DNA of 64,000 nucleotides from Pseudarthrobacter defluvii (GTDB taxonomy: Bacteria; Actinomycetota; Actinomycetes; Actinomycetales; Micrococcaceae): the NCBI RefSeq assembly GCF_030816725.1, contig NZ_JAUSYG010000001.1:868001-932000 (forward strand), in the 5' to 3' direction. This document shows, one piece after another, positions 53,353 to 62,191 of this stretch (the first letter of the stretch is position 1; each line of letters opens with the position of its first letter). The notes beneath the pieces are model-generated. The model worked only from the letters and a program-made list of their open reading frames with translations. It searched no databases and had not been told where the DNA came from. A program made the position numbers and the translations under genes.

Positions 53353-54758
53353 TGACCACCGAAGCAGTTCTCCCGGCGGACCTGGAAACAGCCCTGCCCA
53401 CCACGCTCTTCCGGTTTGCGACGGCAGGATCGGTCGACGACGGCAAGTCCACCCTGGTGGGCCGCCTCCTTCACGATTCGAAGGCTATCCTGGCGGACCA
53501 GCTCGACGCCGTCGCCCGCACCTCTGCGGACCGCGGGTTTGGCGGGGAAAAGGGCGGCATCGACCTGGCCCTGCTGACCGACGGCCTGCGCGCCGAGCGC
53601 GAACAGGGCATCACGATCGACGTGGCCTACCGCTACTTCGCCACGGACCGCCGCAGCTTCATCCTGGCCGACTGCCCCGGGCACGTGCAGTACACCAAGA
53701 ACACGGTGACGGGCGCGTCCACCGCGGATGCCGTCGTCGTACTCATTGACGCCCGCAAGGGCGTGCTGGAGCAAACCCGCCGGCACCTGTCCGTGCTGCA
53801 GCTGCTGCGCGTGGCGCACGTGATTGTGGCCGTCAACAAGATCGACCTGGTGGACTTCAGCGAGTCCGTGTTCCGCGACATCGAAGCCGACGTGCAGCAG
53901 GTTGGCCGTGAGCTGGGCCTCGGCTCCGACGGAATTTCCGACCTGCTGGTCATCCCGGTGTCCGCGCTCGACGGCGACAACGTGGTGGAACGCTCCGAGC
54001 GCACCCCCTGGTACACCGGCCCCGCGCTGCTGGAGGTCCTCGAAACCCTGCCCGCCGCCGACGAACTGGAAAGCCACCTGGAGAGCTTCCGCTTCCCGGT
54101 GCAGCTGGTCGTCCGGCCCCAGGGCGCCCTGGCTCCCGACGCCGTGGCCGCCGGCCTGGATGTGGAGGCCTACCGCGACTACCGCGCTTACGCCGGCCAG
54201 ATCACCGAGGGTTCCGTCAAGGTGGGGGACCAGGTCTCCGTGCTGACGCCGGGCCAGTCCCCGCGGACCACCACCGTAGTGGGCCTCGACTTCGCCGGCG
54301 CCTCGCTGGAGGAAGCTGCCGCGCCGCAGTCCGTGGCCATCCGGCTGGTAGACGAGTTCGACGTCGCCCGTGGTGACACCATCGCCGCTGCCGGAACTGT
54401 CCGGGAAGCCTCCGCCGACCTTTACGCCGCCTTGTGCTGGCTGTCCCCGAAGCCGCTCCGCGAGGGCCAGAAGGTGCTGGTCAAGCACGGCACCCGCACC
54501 GTCCAGGCGATGGTGCGGAGCGTCTCCGGCAAGCTGGACCTGGCCACTTTCAAGCTCGAGGGTGCTTCCAGCCTGGAGCTCAACGACATCGGCCACGCAC
54601 AGCTCCGGCTCGCCGCGCCGCTGCCGCTGGAGAACTACCTGCACCACCGCCGCACCGGCGCGTTCCTGGTGATCGACCCGCTCGATGGCAACACCCTGGC
54701 CGCGGGACTGGTCAAGGACCACCCGGGCGACCACGAGGACGAGCGCTACAGCATCTAG
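53352..54758 (+). CDS. cysN: sulfate adenylyltransferase subunit 1 (GTPase)
   Basis: A 468-aa elongation-factor-like GTPase. G1 AGSVDDGKSTLVGRLLHD, switch region GITIDVAYRYFAT, G3 DCPGH, G4 NKIDLV; two beta-barrel domains follow. GTP hydrolysis drives APS synthesis by CysD. No APS-kinase (CysC) domain is fused, consistent with direct APS reduction by CysH. TAATG overlap with cysD. Confidence 0.95.
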   Translation: MTTEAVLPADLETALPTTLFRFATAGSVDDGKSTLVGRLLHDSKAILADQLDAVARTSADRGFGGEKGGIDLALLTDGLRAEREQGITIDVAYRYFATDRRSFILADCPGHVQYTKNTVTGASTADAVVVLIDARKGVLEQTRRHLSVLQLLRVAHVIVAVNKIDLVDFSESVFRDIEADVQQVGRELGLGSDGISDLLVIPVSALDGDNVVERSERTPWYTGPALLEVLETLPAADELESHLESFRFPVQLVVRPQGALAPDAVAAGLDVEAYRDYRAYAGQITEGSVKVGDQVSVLTPGQSPRTTTVVGLDFAGASLEEAAAPQSVAIRLVDEFDVARGDTIAAAGTVREASADLYAALCWLSPKPLREGQKVLVKHGTRTVQAMVRSVSGKLDLATFKLEGASSLELNDIGHAQLRLAAPLPLENYLHHRRTGAFLVIDPLDGNTLAAGLVKDHPGDHEDERYSI

Positions 54759-54783
54759 GGTCCGTCCACATCGCTGGACCCCT

Positions 54784-54815
54784 GCGGGGCCGCCGTATTG
54801 CTACGGCGGCCCCGC
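54784..54815 (+). terminator. terminator of the sir-cysHDN operon
   Basis: GCGGGGCCGCCGTA-TTGC-TACGGCGGCCCCGC: 14-bp perfect stem with a four-base loop, 25 bases after the cysN stop. Confidence 0.8.
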
Positions 54816-54975
54816 TGCGTCTCCGGCGATTTCACGTGCCTGCGGTAATCCGCACAATAAACCGCAGACGTCCCCGCTGAACCTTCCTTGGCCGCAGGAG
54901 GCATGGGAAGCTCAGGGATCGCTTCGCCGGTGCCGCGATTCCAGGCTCCGGCCTGTTTTCGTTGAGGGGGCACGA

Positions 54976-55749
54976 ATGCCAGCCATCCACCGGTGGTACA
55001 CCAAAGCCGCAATCCGTTTCGCGCGGGACGCCCGTGAATGGGGAATCCTCCCACGCCGGGCATGGGCCATCGCGCTGCTGCCTCTCGGCGTCGCACTCGC
55101 CGCCGCTGCCACCGTCCTGCACCCGCCGCTCTTCATCTGGCTCCTCGACGAGGACTCCCTGATCGAGTGGTTACAATTCTTGGCCCTCCTGGCTGCGGGC
55201 ATTTTCCTCCCGCTCGTCGCCTTCGCCCTGCTCAAGACCGGGCACAAAGCCATGGCATTGCTGTACGGGGTAGTAGCCGCCGGTGTGTGGTTCCTCGCGG
55301 GCGAGGAAATTTCGTGGGGCCAACGCATCTTTGGCTGGCAAACCCCGGAGGCCATGGAGGCGATCAACCGCCAGGGGGAGACCACGGTGCACAACATTGG
55401 CGGCGTGCAGGAACTGGTACCTGCCGCCATGCTGCTGGCAAGCCTGTACGGGGCGTGTGCTCCTCTCATCTGGAACGCAGCCCGGGCCCGCTGGAAGCAC
55501 CTTGGTTCCGCGCACCTGCTCGTCCCGCCGCTGTGCCTGGTGCCTGCCTTCGGGCTTGCCGCGGCCTACCGGCTCTTCCGTCTACTGGTGTGGCCCTCGC
55601 CTGACTACGGCATCTCCGAGTATGGCGAAGTGATGGAATTCAGCCTGTACCTGGGGCTGGCCCTGTTCTGCTGGTTAAACCTGCGCCGCCTGCTGGTGAC
55701 AAGGCCGGCGGCCCGGAGCCCCCGGCACCGCCTCACCGCCACCGCGTAA
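54976..55749 (+). CDS. multi-pass membrane protein with AGEEISWGQRIFGW motif, unknown function
   Basis: A 257-aa protein with about seven hydrophobic helices. The segment WFLAGEEISWGQRIFGWQTP, then INRQGETTVHNIGG, is a conserved signature of a widespread but uncharacterised bacterial membrane family. The conserved Glu, Trp, Gln and His residues suggest an enzymatic or binding site within the membrane. GAGGGGG precedes ATG 54976. It sits alone between the cys operon and rtcB. Confidence 0.75.
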   Translation: MPAIHRWYTKAAIRFARDAREWGILPRRAWAIALLPLGVALAAAATVLHPPLFIWLLDEDSLIEWLQFLALLAAGIFLPLVAFALLKTGHKAMALLYGVVAAGVWFLAGEEISWGQRIFGWQTPEAMEAINRQGETTVHNIGGVQELVPAAMLLASLYGACAPLIWNAARARWKHLGSAHLLVPPLCLVPAFGLAAAYRLFRLLVWPSPDYGISEYGEVMEFSLYLGLALFCWLNLRRLLVTRPAARSPRHRLTATA

Positions 55750-55766
55750 ACCCCGCCACTCACCGG

Positions 55767-55827
55767 AACCACGGCTCGTTCGCGAGACCTGGCCTTCAAA
55801 GCCGGGTTTTGCGAACAAGCCGCGGTT
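55767..55827. terminator. long imperfect hairpin between the membrane protein gene and rtcB
   Basis: AACCACGGCTCGTTCGC (55767-55783) pairs with GCGAACAAGCCGCGGTT (55811-55827) at 15 of 17 positions, followed by TTG. The 27-base loop contains a smaller GGC/GCC stem. Probably a terminator of the upstream gene; it also lies only 40 bases before the rtcB start. Confidence 0.5.
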
Positions 55828-55866
55828 TTGCTGTTTCCGGAGAGTTTCCCGGGGCAGGGTTTAAGC

Positions 55867-57033
55867 ATGGAAACCATCAGTCCGAAGCTCTTGAACTGGG
55901 CGTCCATCCTGGACGATAAGACCCGCGAACAAGCGGTGATGACGGCGGGCCTGCCGTTCATCTACCCCCACCTTGCCCTGATGCCGGACGCGCACCTGGG
56001 CAAGGGCGCCACCGTGGGATCTGTCATCCCCACGCTGCGGGCCATCATCCCTGCGGCCGTGGGCGTGGACATTGGCTGCGGCATGATCGCGGTCCGCACC
56101 CAGTACTCCGTGAAGGACCTGCCAAAGGACCGGAAAAGCCTCCGCGAGGACATCGAACGGGTCATCCCCCTGTCCGCCGGGAACAACAACAAAAAGATCC
56201 TCCCCACCGCGGAGCCGCGCATCGCCGAGCTGAAGCAGCGAGCCGCGAAAGCCGGCTTCAACCCGGGCCAGTACGTTGCCAAGTGGGAGCTGCAGTTGGG
56301 GTCGCTGGGCTCCGGGAACCACTTCATCGAGGTCTCCGCGGATGAGTCCGACGGCGTGTGGCTCTTCCTGCATTCGGGCTCGCGGGGCATCGGCAACAGG
56401 ATCGCCCAGCACCACATCGGGGTGGCCCAGCACGTGAGCCGCAAGAACCAGATCTACCTGCCGGATCCTGACCTGGCGTACCTGGACGAGGGCACCCCGC
56501 AGTTTGAGCAGTACATCGCAGAACTGCGGTGGGCCCAGCACTTCGCTCTGCTGAACCGGGAGGAAATGATGGACCGGGTGGCTGCCCAGTTCAGCCGCTG
56601 GGTGGGAGGCAAGGTGCGCGAGCTTGAGCGGATCAACTGCCACCACAACTTCACAGAGCAGGAGACGCACTACGGCAAGCCGGTCTGGGTGTCCCGCAAG
56701 GGTGCCATCAAAGCCGCGCACGGCGATCCCGGACTGATCCCCGGATCCATGGGGACGGCGTCGTATGTTGTGGAAGGCCGGGGCAACCCGGCGTCGCTGA
56801 ACTCGTCCCCGCACGGGGCCGGACGGGAATACTCACGCAACGCAGCCCGGAAGGCCTTCACCCTGGAGGAACTGAAGCGGGCCATGAAGGGCATTGAGTT
56901 CCGGGCGTCGGAGGCCTTCATCGACGAGATCCCGGCCGCCTACAAGCCGATTGACCAAGTCATGCAGGACGCCGCGGACCTGGTGACGGTGCGGCACAAG
57001 CTGCGGCAGTTGGTCAACGTCAAAGGCAACTGA
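55867..57033 (+). CDS. rtcB: RtcB-type RNA ligase
   Basis: A 388-aa RtcB: metal/active-site motifs [54 protein letters not shown] and [12 protein letters not shown], whose His is guanylylated. Joins 2',3'-cyclic phosphate or 3'-phosphate RNA ends to 5'-OH ends for RNA repair. No archease, rtcA or rtcR lies nearby. AGGG lies seven bases before ATG 55867. Confidence 0.95.
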   Translation: METISPKLLNWASILDDKTREQAVMTAGLPFIYPHLALMPDAHLGKGATVGSVIPTLRAIIPAAVGVDIGCGMIAVRTQYSVKDLPKDRKSLREDIERVIPLSAGNNNKKILPTAEPRIAELKQRAAKAGFNPGQYVAKWELQLGSLGSGNHFIEVSADESDGVWLFLHSGSRGIGNRIAQHHIGVAQHVSRKNQIYLPDPDLAYLDEGTPQFEQYIAELRWAQHFALLNREEMMDRVAAQFSRWVGGKVRELERINCHHNFTEQETHYGKPVWVSRKGAIKAAHGDPGLIPGSMGTASYVVEGRGNPASLNSSPHGAGREYSRNAARKAFTLEELKRAMKGIEFRASEAFIDEIPAAYKPIDQVMQDAADLVTVRHKLRQLVNVKGN

Positions 57034-57064
57034 CTCTGCGAAACCGGGCAGCAGTGCGGCGGAA

Positions 57065-57136
57065 TGTGACGCTAAATGAACGTGCGTGACCCCCCGTTTC
57101 CGCCTCATTGAACGGGTTGGGGCCGCTCCCTATGGT
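57065..57136 (+). promoter_or_regulatory. ssuA promoter: TGTGACGC and -10 box
   Basis: TGTGACGC at 57065-57072 and TATGGT at 57131-57136; the latter ends six bases before ATG 57143. A second GCGTGAC lies at 57084-57090. Confidence 0.5.
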
Positions 57137-57142
57137 GAAACA

Positions 57143-58291
57143 ATGACTAGTTCCAAGCCCGGGATGACCCGCATCGTGGCAGGCGAGAGCGCGGTCCCCA
57201 CGCGCAGGCGCGCCGTCGAGGCTGCCCTGGCCATCGGTCTGGTTCTGCTGATCGCTGTCGGGGCCATTGTTGCCTCCAACATCTCCCGCAACACCGAGGC
57301 GCAGGCCGCCGAGCCCAGCCCGGCCGCGGAGCTGAAACTGGGGTACTTCGGCAATGTCACGCACGTCCCGGCCCTGGTCGGGGTCAAAAAAGGGTTCCTG
57401 GCTGAGGCCCTGGGCGGCACCAAGCTCAGCACCGAGACCTTCAATGCGGGACCGGCAGCGATCGAGGCCCTCAACGCAGGGGCCATCGACGCGGCCTACA
57501 TCGGCCCCAACCCGGCCATCAACTCGTTCGCCAAGAGCCAGGGCCAGTCCGTGCGCGTGATCGCCGGAGCCGCGGCGGGCGGGGCGCAGCTGGTGGTCAA
57601 GCCGGGTATCACCTCCGCGGCTGACCTTCGGGGCAAGACCCTGGCAACGCCGCAGCTGGGCGGGACCCAGGACGTGGCCCTGCGCGCCTGGCTCACCAAG
57701 CAGGGATACAAGACCAACGTGGACGGCAGCGGCGACGTCGCCATCAACCCCACGGACAACGCCCAGACGCTGAAGCTCTTCCAGGACGGAAAGCTCGACG
57801 GCGCGTGGCTGCCTGAGCCGTGGGCCTCGCGTTTGGTGCTCCAGGCCGGAGCCAAGGTCCTCGTGGACGAAAAGGACCTGTGGGACGGGGCAGGCACCGG
57901 CAAGCCCGGAGAGTTCCCCACCACCATCCTGATCGTGAACCAGAAGTTCGCCGCCGACCACCCGGACACCGTGAAGGCCCTGCTGAAGGGGAATGCGGAG
58001 TCGGTGGCGTGGCTCAACTCGGCGCCGGCCCAGGAAAAGTCCGCGCTGATCAACGCCGCGCTGCAGGAAGCCGCTGGGGCCGCGCTGCCGGCTGATGTGC
58101 TGAACCGTTCCCTCGCCAACATCACCTTCACCCTCGACCCGCTGGCCGGCAGCTACCCCAAACTGCTGCAGGACGGGGTGGACTCCGGCACCACCAAGAA
58201 AGCCGACATCAACGGACTCTTCGACCTCAGCGCGCTCAACCAGGTCACCGGCAGCGACAAGATTTCGGCGGCCGGCCTCGGCCAGGACTGA
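57143..58291 (+). CDS. ssuA: sulfonate/nitrate/taurine-type ABC transporter, substrate-binding protein
   Basis: A 382-aa SsuA/TauA-family binding protein with an N-terminal membrane-anchor or signal helix ([20 protein letters not shown]) and no lipobox. Family features: [71 protein letters not shown]. Sulfur-gene neighbours suggest sulfonates or sulfate; nitrate-type specificity cannot be excluded. Confidence 0.85.
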   Translation: MTSSKPGMTRIVAGESAVPTRRRAVEAALAIGLVLLIAVGAIVASNISRNTEAQAAEPSPAAELKLGYFGNVTHVPALVGVKKGFLAEALGGTKLSTETFNAGPAAIEALNAGAIDAAYIGPNPAINSFAKSQGQSVRVIAGAAAGGAQLVVKPGITSAADLRGKTLATPQLGGTQDVALRAWLTKQGYKTNVDGSGDVAINPTDNAQTLKLFQDGKLDGAWLPEPWASRLVLQAGAKVLVDEKDLWDGAGTGKPGEFPTTILIVNQKFAADHPDTVKALLKGNAESVAWLNSAPAQEKSALINAALQEAAGAALPADVLNRSLANITFTLDPLAGSYPKLLQDGVDSGTTKKADINGLFDLSALNQVTGSDKISAAGLGQD

Positions 58292-58315
58292 CCCACCACC
58301 ACTAAGGACGCCACC

Positions 58316-59041
58316 ATGCCAGTAGTACTGGAACACCTGGGCAAGCGCTTCGGCGACGGCGCCCCGGTCCTGGACGACGTCAACGCCAACATCAGGCAGG
58401 GCGAGTTCGTTGCCCTCCTCGGTGCCTCCGGCTGCGGCAAATCCACCCTCCTGAACATCATCGCGGGACTGGAAGCGCCGACGTCGGGCGCCCTGGAAGT
58501 ACCCAGCGACGGCGCAGCCTTCATGTTCCAGGACGCCGCCCTCTTTCCGTGGCTGACAGCCCGGGAGAACATCGAACTGGCCCTGAAGCTGCGCGGTGTT
58601 GGCAAGGCCGAACGCCGCAGCAAGGCACAGGAACTCCTCGAACTGGTGCACCTGGGGTCCGCCGGGGACAAGCGGCCGCACGAACTGTCCGGCGGCATGC
58701 GGCAGCGCGTGTCTCTTGCCCGCTCGCTGGCCCAGGACCGGCAGCTGCTGCTCATGGATGAGCCGTTCGCCGCACTGGACGCCATCACCCGCGACCTGCT
58801 GCACGACGAGCTGGAGCGCATCTGGAAGGAAACCGGGCGCACCATCGTCTTCGTCACCCACAACGTCCGCGAGGCCGTCCGTCTCGGCCAGCGCGTCCTG
58901 CTGCTGTCCTCCCGCCCCGGCCGTGTGGTCCAGGAATGGGCCGTCAGCGAGGAACACCGAACCGACGCCGGGCTTGCCGGCCAGCTGACCGGGGTCATCA
59001 CCGCCCGGCTGCGGGAGGAGATTCGCCGCCATGCCAAGTAA
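58316..59041 (+). CDS. ssuB: sulfonate-type ABC transporter, ATP-binding protein
   Basis: A 241-aa ATPase: Walker [10 protein letters not shown], signature [16 protein letters not shown], Walker [14 protein letters not shown]-loop [20 protein letters not shown]. Of the SsuB/TauB/NrtD group. AAGGA precedes ATG 58316. Its 3' end overlaps ssuC by 11 bases. Confidence 0.9.
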   Translation: MPVVLEHLGKRFGDGAPVLDDVNANIRQGEFVALLGASGCGKSTLLNIIAGLEAPTSGALEVPSDGAAFMFQDAALFPWLTARENIELALKLRGVGKAERRSKAQELLELVHLGSAGDKRPHELSGGMRQRVSLARSLAQDRQLLLMDEPFAALDAITRDLLHDELERIWKETGRTIVFVTHNVREAVRLGQRVLLLSSRPGRVVQEWAVSEEHRTDAGLAGQLTGVITARLREEIRRHAK

Positions 59042-60113
59042 GTCCCTGTCCAGCTCCGCGCCTACTTCGCCCTCCGCGCCGGATGCCGCCCCCGCCCCTT
59101 CGCGGGACGGCTTTCGTCCTTCGGACGAAGCGTCCGGCTCCGACAGCGGCACCGGCCTTCCCACCACTCGCAAGCTCGCGGCGGGTCCCTCGGACGGTGC
59201 CTTAGATGCCACTCCTGCAACACACGTGCATGCCGCTTTGACGCGGACTTCGAGTGGCCATGAAGACCTGCGGGAGCTTGAGTCCGGCCTGGACTCACTG
59301 CAGTCCGACGCCGACCGCAAACACCGGATCGACTGGAGCCGCATCCTGCTGCCCGTGGCCGCGCTGGTGGTCCTGGTGCTCATCTGGCAGTTCTATGTGT
59401 CGCTCGGTGTGAAGCGGCGCGACCTGGTTCCCGGCCCGCTGGATGTGGTGGCGCAGATGGGCGTCCTGTGGGGCGACGGCAAGTTCCAGGAATCGATCTG
59501 GACCTCGCTCCAGCGCGGTGTGGTGGGCTTCCTGATTTCGGTGGCCATTGCCACTCCCGTCGGTTTGCTGCTGGCCCAGGTGGCCCCGCTGCGCCGCGCG
59601 TTTGGGCCGTTGATTTCCGGCTTGCAGGTCCTGCCCTCGGTGGCGTGGGTGCCTGCGGCGATCATCTGGTTCGGCCTGACCGACGCCACCGTCTACTTCG
59701 TGGTGTTCATGGGCGCCATCCCGTCCATCATCAACGGCCTGATCTCGGGTGTGGACCAGATCCCGCCGCAGTACCGGAGGGTGGGCACCGTCCTGGGCGC
59801 ATCCCGGCTGCAGATGGCCTTGCAGGTGATCCTTCCTGCCGCGCTGCCCGGCTACCTCAGCGGGCTCAAACAGGGCTGGGCCTTCTCCTGGCGCTCCCTC
59901 ATGGCCGCCGAAATTATCGCTGTGGGCGGCACCATCGGCTTTGGCCTGGGCTCGCTGCTGGACCAGGGCCGGGACCTGTCCGACATGACCATCGTCATGG
60001 CGGCCATCCTGCTGATCCTCGGCGTCGGCATCCTCATCGAGCTGCTGGTCTTTGGGCCCATCGAGAAGCGCCTCCTGCGCCGCCGCGGCCTCCTGGCCGG
60101 CAGCACCCGCTGA
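59031..60113 (+). CDS. ssuC: sulfonate-type ABC transporter, permease, with N-terminal extension
   Basis: A 360-aa permease with six helices; the EAA loop is [20 protein letters not shown]. Typical SsuC starts directly before the first helix ([20 protein letters not shown], here residue ~105). About 95 residues of low-complexity sequence ([20 protein letters not shown]) precede it and contain the segment shared with cysD. ATG 59031 overlaps ssuB. Confidence 0.88.
   Translation: MPSKSLSSSAPTSPSAPDAAPAPSRDGFRPSDEASGSDSGTGLPTTRKLAAGPSDGALDATPATHVHAALTRTSSGHEDLRELESGLDSLQSDADRKHRIDWSRILLPVAALVVLVLIWQFYVSLGVKRRDLVPGPLDVVAQMGVLWGDGKFQESIWTSLQRGVVGFLISVAIATPVGLLLAQVAPLRRAFGPLISGLQVLPSVAWVPAAIIWFGLTDATVYFVVFMGAIPSIINGLISGVDQIPPQYRRVGTVLGASRLQMALQVILPAALPGYLSGLKQGWAFSWRSLMAAEIIAVGGTIGFGLGSLLDQGRDLSDMTIVMAAILLILGVGILIELLVFGPIEKRLLRRRGLLAGSTR
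59082..59215. repeat. second copy of the coding insert, in ssuC
   Basis: 59082-59111 is identical to 52345-52374 in cysD (30 of 30 bases), and GATGCCACTCC (59205-59215) also matches. The interior differs and contains the hairpin TTCGTCC-TTC-GGACGAA. Unlike the cysD copy, long perfect terminal arms are not seen. Confidence 0.7.
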
Positions 60114-60138
60114 CCCAACCCCTTCGGAACCCGCAGCA

Positions 60139-60172
60139 AGAGCCCGACGGCGACCTCCCGCCGTCGGGCTCT
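60139..60172 (+). terminator. terminator of the ssuABC operon
   Basis: AGAGCCCGACGGCG / CGCCGTCGGGCTCT, 14-bp perfect stem with a six-base loop, 25 bases after the ssuC stop. Confidence 0.85.
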
Positions 60173-60181
60173 GCCGTTTCC

Positions 60182-60197
60182 TGACGCGTTTGCGTCA
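60182..60197. promoter_or_regulatory. palindrome TGACGC-GTTT-GCGTCA
   Basis: Perfect 6-bp arms with a four-base spacer, just after the ssuC terminator and 115 bases before the SRPBCC gene. The arms equal the TGACGC core of the sulfur-gene motif; the right arm reads GTGACGC on the minus strand. Confidence 0.45.
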
Positions 60198-60311
60198 CTT
60201 TTAGCCCCGCCAGGGCCCCCGGCCCCTGATCTTGCAGGGTGAGCCCGGTCAGGAGGCCCTGAAAGTCCCGCAAATGCGTCAGCCCGAAAAAACTGCTGGC
60301 AGACTGGCCAC

Positions 60312-60767
60312 ATGACCGCCAGCTTCGTGTGCCGCACAGAGTCCCAGCTTCCGGTGGAACGGCTCTTTGACCTGGCGCGCAGCATCGATCTGCATGTGGA
60401 CTCCCAGCAGAAATCAGGGGAGCGGGCAATCGGCGGCGTCACCCGTGGGGTGATCGGAGAAGGCCAGGAGGTCACGTGGCGGGCAAAACACTTCGGAGTC
60501 CCGCTCACCATGACCAGCCGGATCACCCACTTCGATTTCCCCCGCAGCTTCACCGATGAACAGGTGAAGGGCCCCTTCAAGGCTTTCCGGCATGTCCACG
60601 AATTCGAGCCAACCGCCGCCGGGAGCACCATGACGGACCGCGTGGAGTTCACCGCCCCGCTGGGAGTCCTGGGCCGCGCCGTCGAACGTTTGTTCCTGAC
60701 CCGCTACCTGGAACGGCTCATCAGCACCCGCGGCAGCTTCCTTGCCAGGCACGAAAATCCTTTGTGA
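60312..60767 (+). CDS. SRPBCC-family protein (polyketide cyclase/dehydrase-like)
   Basis: A 151-aa START/Bet v1-fold protein (ESQLPVERLFDLARSIDLHV, TMTSRITHFDFPRSFTDEQV, VEFTAPLGVLGRAVERLFLT). Likely binds a hydrophobic ligand; no catalytic residues are obvious. CAGACT lies six bases before ATG 60312, suggesting a weak leaderless promoter. Not clearly related to sulfur metabolism. Confidence 0.8.
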   Translation: MTASFVCRTESQLPVERLFDLARSIDLHVDSQQKSGERAIGGVTRGVIGEGQEVTWRAKHFGVPLTMTSRITHFDFPRSFTDEQVKGPFKAFRHVHEFEPTAAGSTMTDRVEFTAPLGVLGRAVERLFLTRYLERLISTRGSFLARHENPL

Positions 60768-60835
60768 CGCAGCGTTACCTTACGTGAACTGGTGTTGCTG
60801 ACCCTTTGTGGGCCAATGTGACGCCGCCCTACCGT
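60763..60835 (+). promoter_or_regulatory. cysG promoter: two TGTGACGC sites and -10 box
   Basis: TGTGACGC at 60763-60770 (within a near-palindrome GTGACGC-A-GCGTTAC) and again at 60817-60824; TACCGT at 60830-60835 ends six bases before ATG 60842. Confidence 0.55.
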
Positions 60836-60841
60836 TGATTC

Positions 60842-62104
60842 ATGGCAATTCAGGACATTTACCCCACCGCGCTGCGGCTGCTCGGCCGCCCCGCGCTGGT
60901 GGTGGGCGGCGGCCCCGTTGCTGCCCGCCGGGCCAAGGGGCTGCTCGACGCGGGTGCAGTGGTTACCGTCGTGGCCCCGGTTGCCTCGCCCGCGCTGCAG
61001 GAGATGGCCGACGCCGGCCTGCTCACCTGGGCAGCGCGCCCTTACCTTTCCCAGGACGTCGACGGCGTCTGGTTCGTTCAGACGGCAACGGGGGATCCGG
61101 CGGTGGACGCCCAGGTATCGGCCGACGCCGAGGCGCAGCGGGTTTGGTGCGTCAATGCCTCCAACCATGAAGCTTCTGCCGCCTGGACGCCCGCCGTGGC
61201 GGAGGTGGACGACGTCAAGATTGCCGTCAACGCCGGGGGAGACCCGCGCCGGGCCATGGCCGTTCGGGACGCCGTCGCCACCGCCCTCGAAACCGGTGAT
61301 CTTCCGCTGCGCCGCCGCCGTGCGCACCAGGGAAGCGTGGCCCTCGTTGGCGGCGGCCCGGGCGATACCGGCCTCATCACCGTCCGCGGCCGCCGGCTCC
61401 TGGGCCAGGCCGACGTCGTGGTCGCTGACCGCTTGGGCCCCCGCGAACTCCTGAGCGAACTCGCCCTCGACGTCCGCGTCATCGAAGTCGGCAAGACCCC
61501 CGGCCACCACCCCGTGCCGCAGGCGGAGATCAACCGCATCCTGGTGGCGGAAGCCCTCAAAGGCCACCGGGTGGTCCGGCTCAAGGGCGGCGACCCGTAC
61601 GTGCTGGGCCGCGGCGGCGAGGAAGCCGAATACTGCCGGCAGCACGGCATCGACGTGGAAGTTGTTTCCGGCGTGACCTCCGCCATCTCGGTACCCGCTG
61701 CGGCCGGCATCCCCGTCACCCACCGCGGCCTGGCCAAGGGCTTCAGCGTGGTCACCGGCCACGAAGAACTCTCCGAGGTTCCTGCCCGCGCAGACCACAC
61801 CATCATCCTGCTCATGGGCGTGGGCCAGCTCCGGGAATCTGCGTCCGCGCTGGGCGAAGCCGGGCTGCCGCAGGGCACACCTGTTGGTATCGTGGAAAAC
61901 GGCTATTTGCCGGACCAGCGCGTCACCATCGGCACGCTCGGTACCATCGCCGACCAGGCCCAGGCGGCCGGCGTCGCAAATCCTGCCGTGATTGTCATCG
62001 GTGACGTGGTGCGCGTAAGCCCCTTCGCGCCGTCGCACTTCAAAACCGCTGACTACAGCACCACTACTCCGAACAGCCCCCGCAAGACCGCCCTTACCCC
62101 CTGA
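60842..62104 (+). CDS. cysG: CysG-type siroheme synthase (precorrin-2 dehydrogenase + SUMT)
   Basis: A 420-aa fusion. N-terminal ~160 residues: precorrin-2 dehydrogenase, NAD motif PALVVGGGPVAARRAKGLLD. C-terminal ~250: uroporphyrinogen-III C-methyltransferase, VALVGGGPGDTGLITVRGRR, VVRLKGGDPYVLGRGGEEAE, GIPVTHRGLAKGF. It methylates uroporphyrinogen III and oxidises precorrin-2; SirB can then insert iron to give siroheme for Sir. It lacks the CysG dimerisation/ferrochelatase helices of full length (E. coli CysG is 457 aa). Confidence 0.93.
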   Translation: MAIQDIYPTALRLLGRPALVVGGGPVAARRAKGLLDAGAVVTVVAPVASPALQEMADAGLLTWAARPYLSQDVDGVWFVQTATGDPAVDAQVSADAEAQRVWCVNASNHEASAAWTPAVAEVDDVKIAVNAGGDPRRAMAVRDAVATALETGDLPLRRRRAHQGSVALVGGGPGDTGLITVRGRRLLGQADVVVADRLGPRELLSELALDVRVIEVGKTPGHHPVPQAEINRILVAEALKGHRVVRLKGGDPYVLGRGGEEAEYCRQHGIDVEVVSGVTSAISVPAAAGIPVTHRGLAKGFSVVTGHEELSEVPARADHTIILLMGVGQLRESASALGEAGLPQGTPVGIVENGYLPDQRVTIGTLGTIADQAQAAGVANPAVIVIGDVVRVSPFAPSHFKTADYSTTTPNSPRKTALTP

Positions 62105-62191
62105 AACCCATCGATTGCTCCGTAACTGCCGTTATGAGCGTTCAAAACGGCAAGTACTCAGCAGTCGATGCAGAAGAAAAGGAACACAGCC

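Noticed and set aside
57020..59383. Very long open frame (787 codons) antisense to ssuABC, and many similar antisense frames elsewhere
   Set aside because: High third-position GC removes stop codons from antisense frames; the plus strand has clear SsuABC families and the antisense product shows no domain.
60768..60841. Riboswitch upstream of cysG or ssuA
   Set aside because: The space between the -10 box and the start codon is six bases, leaving no room for a leader.
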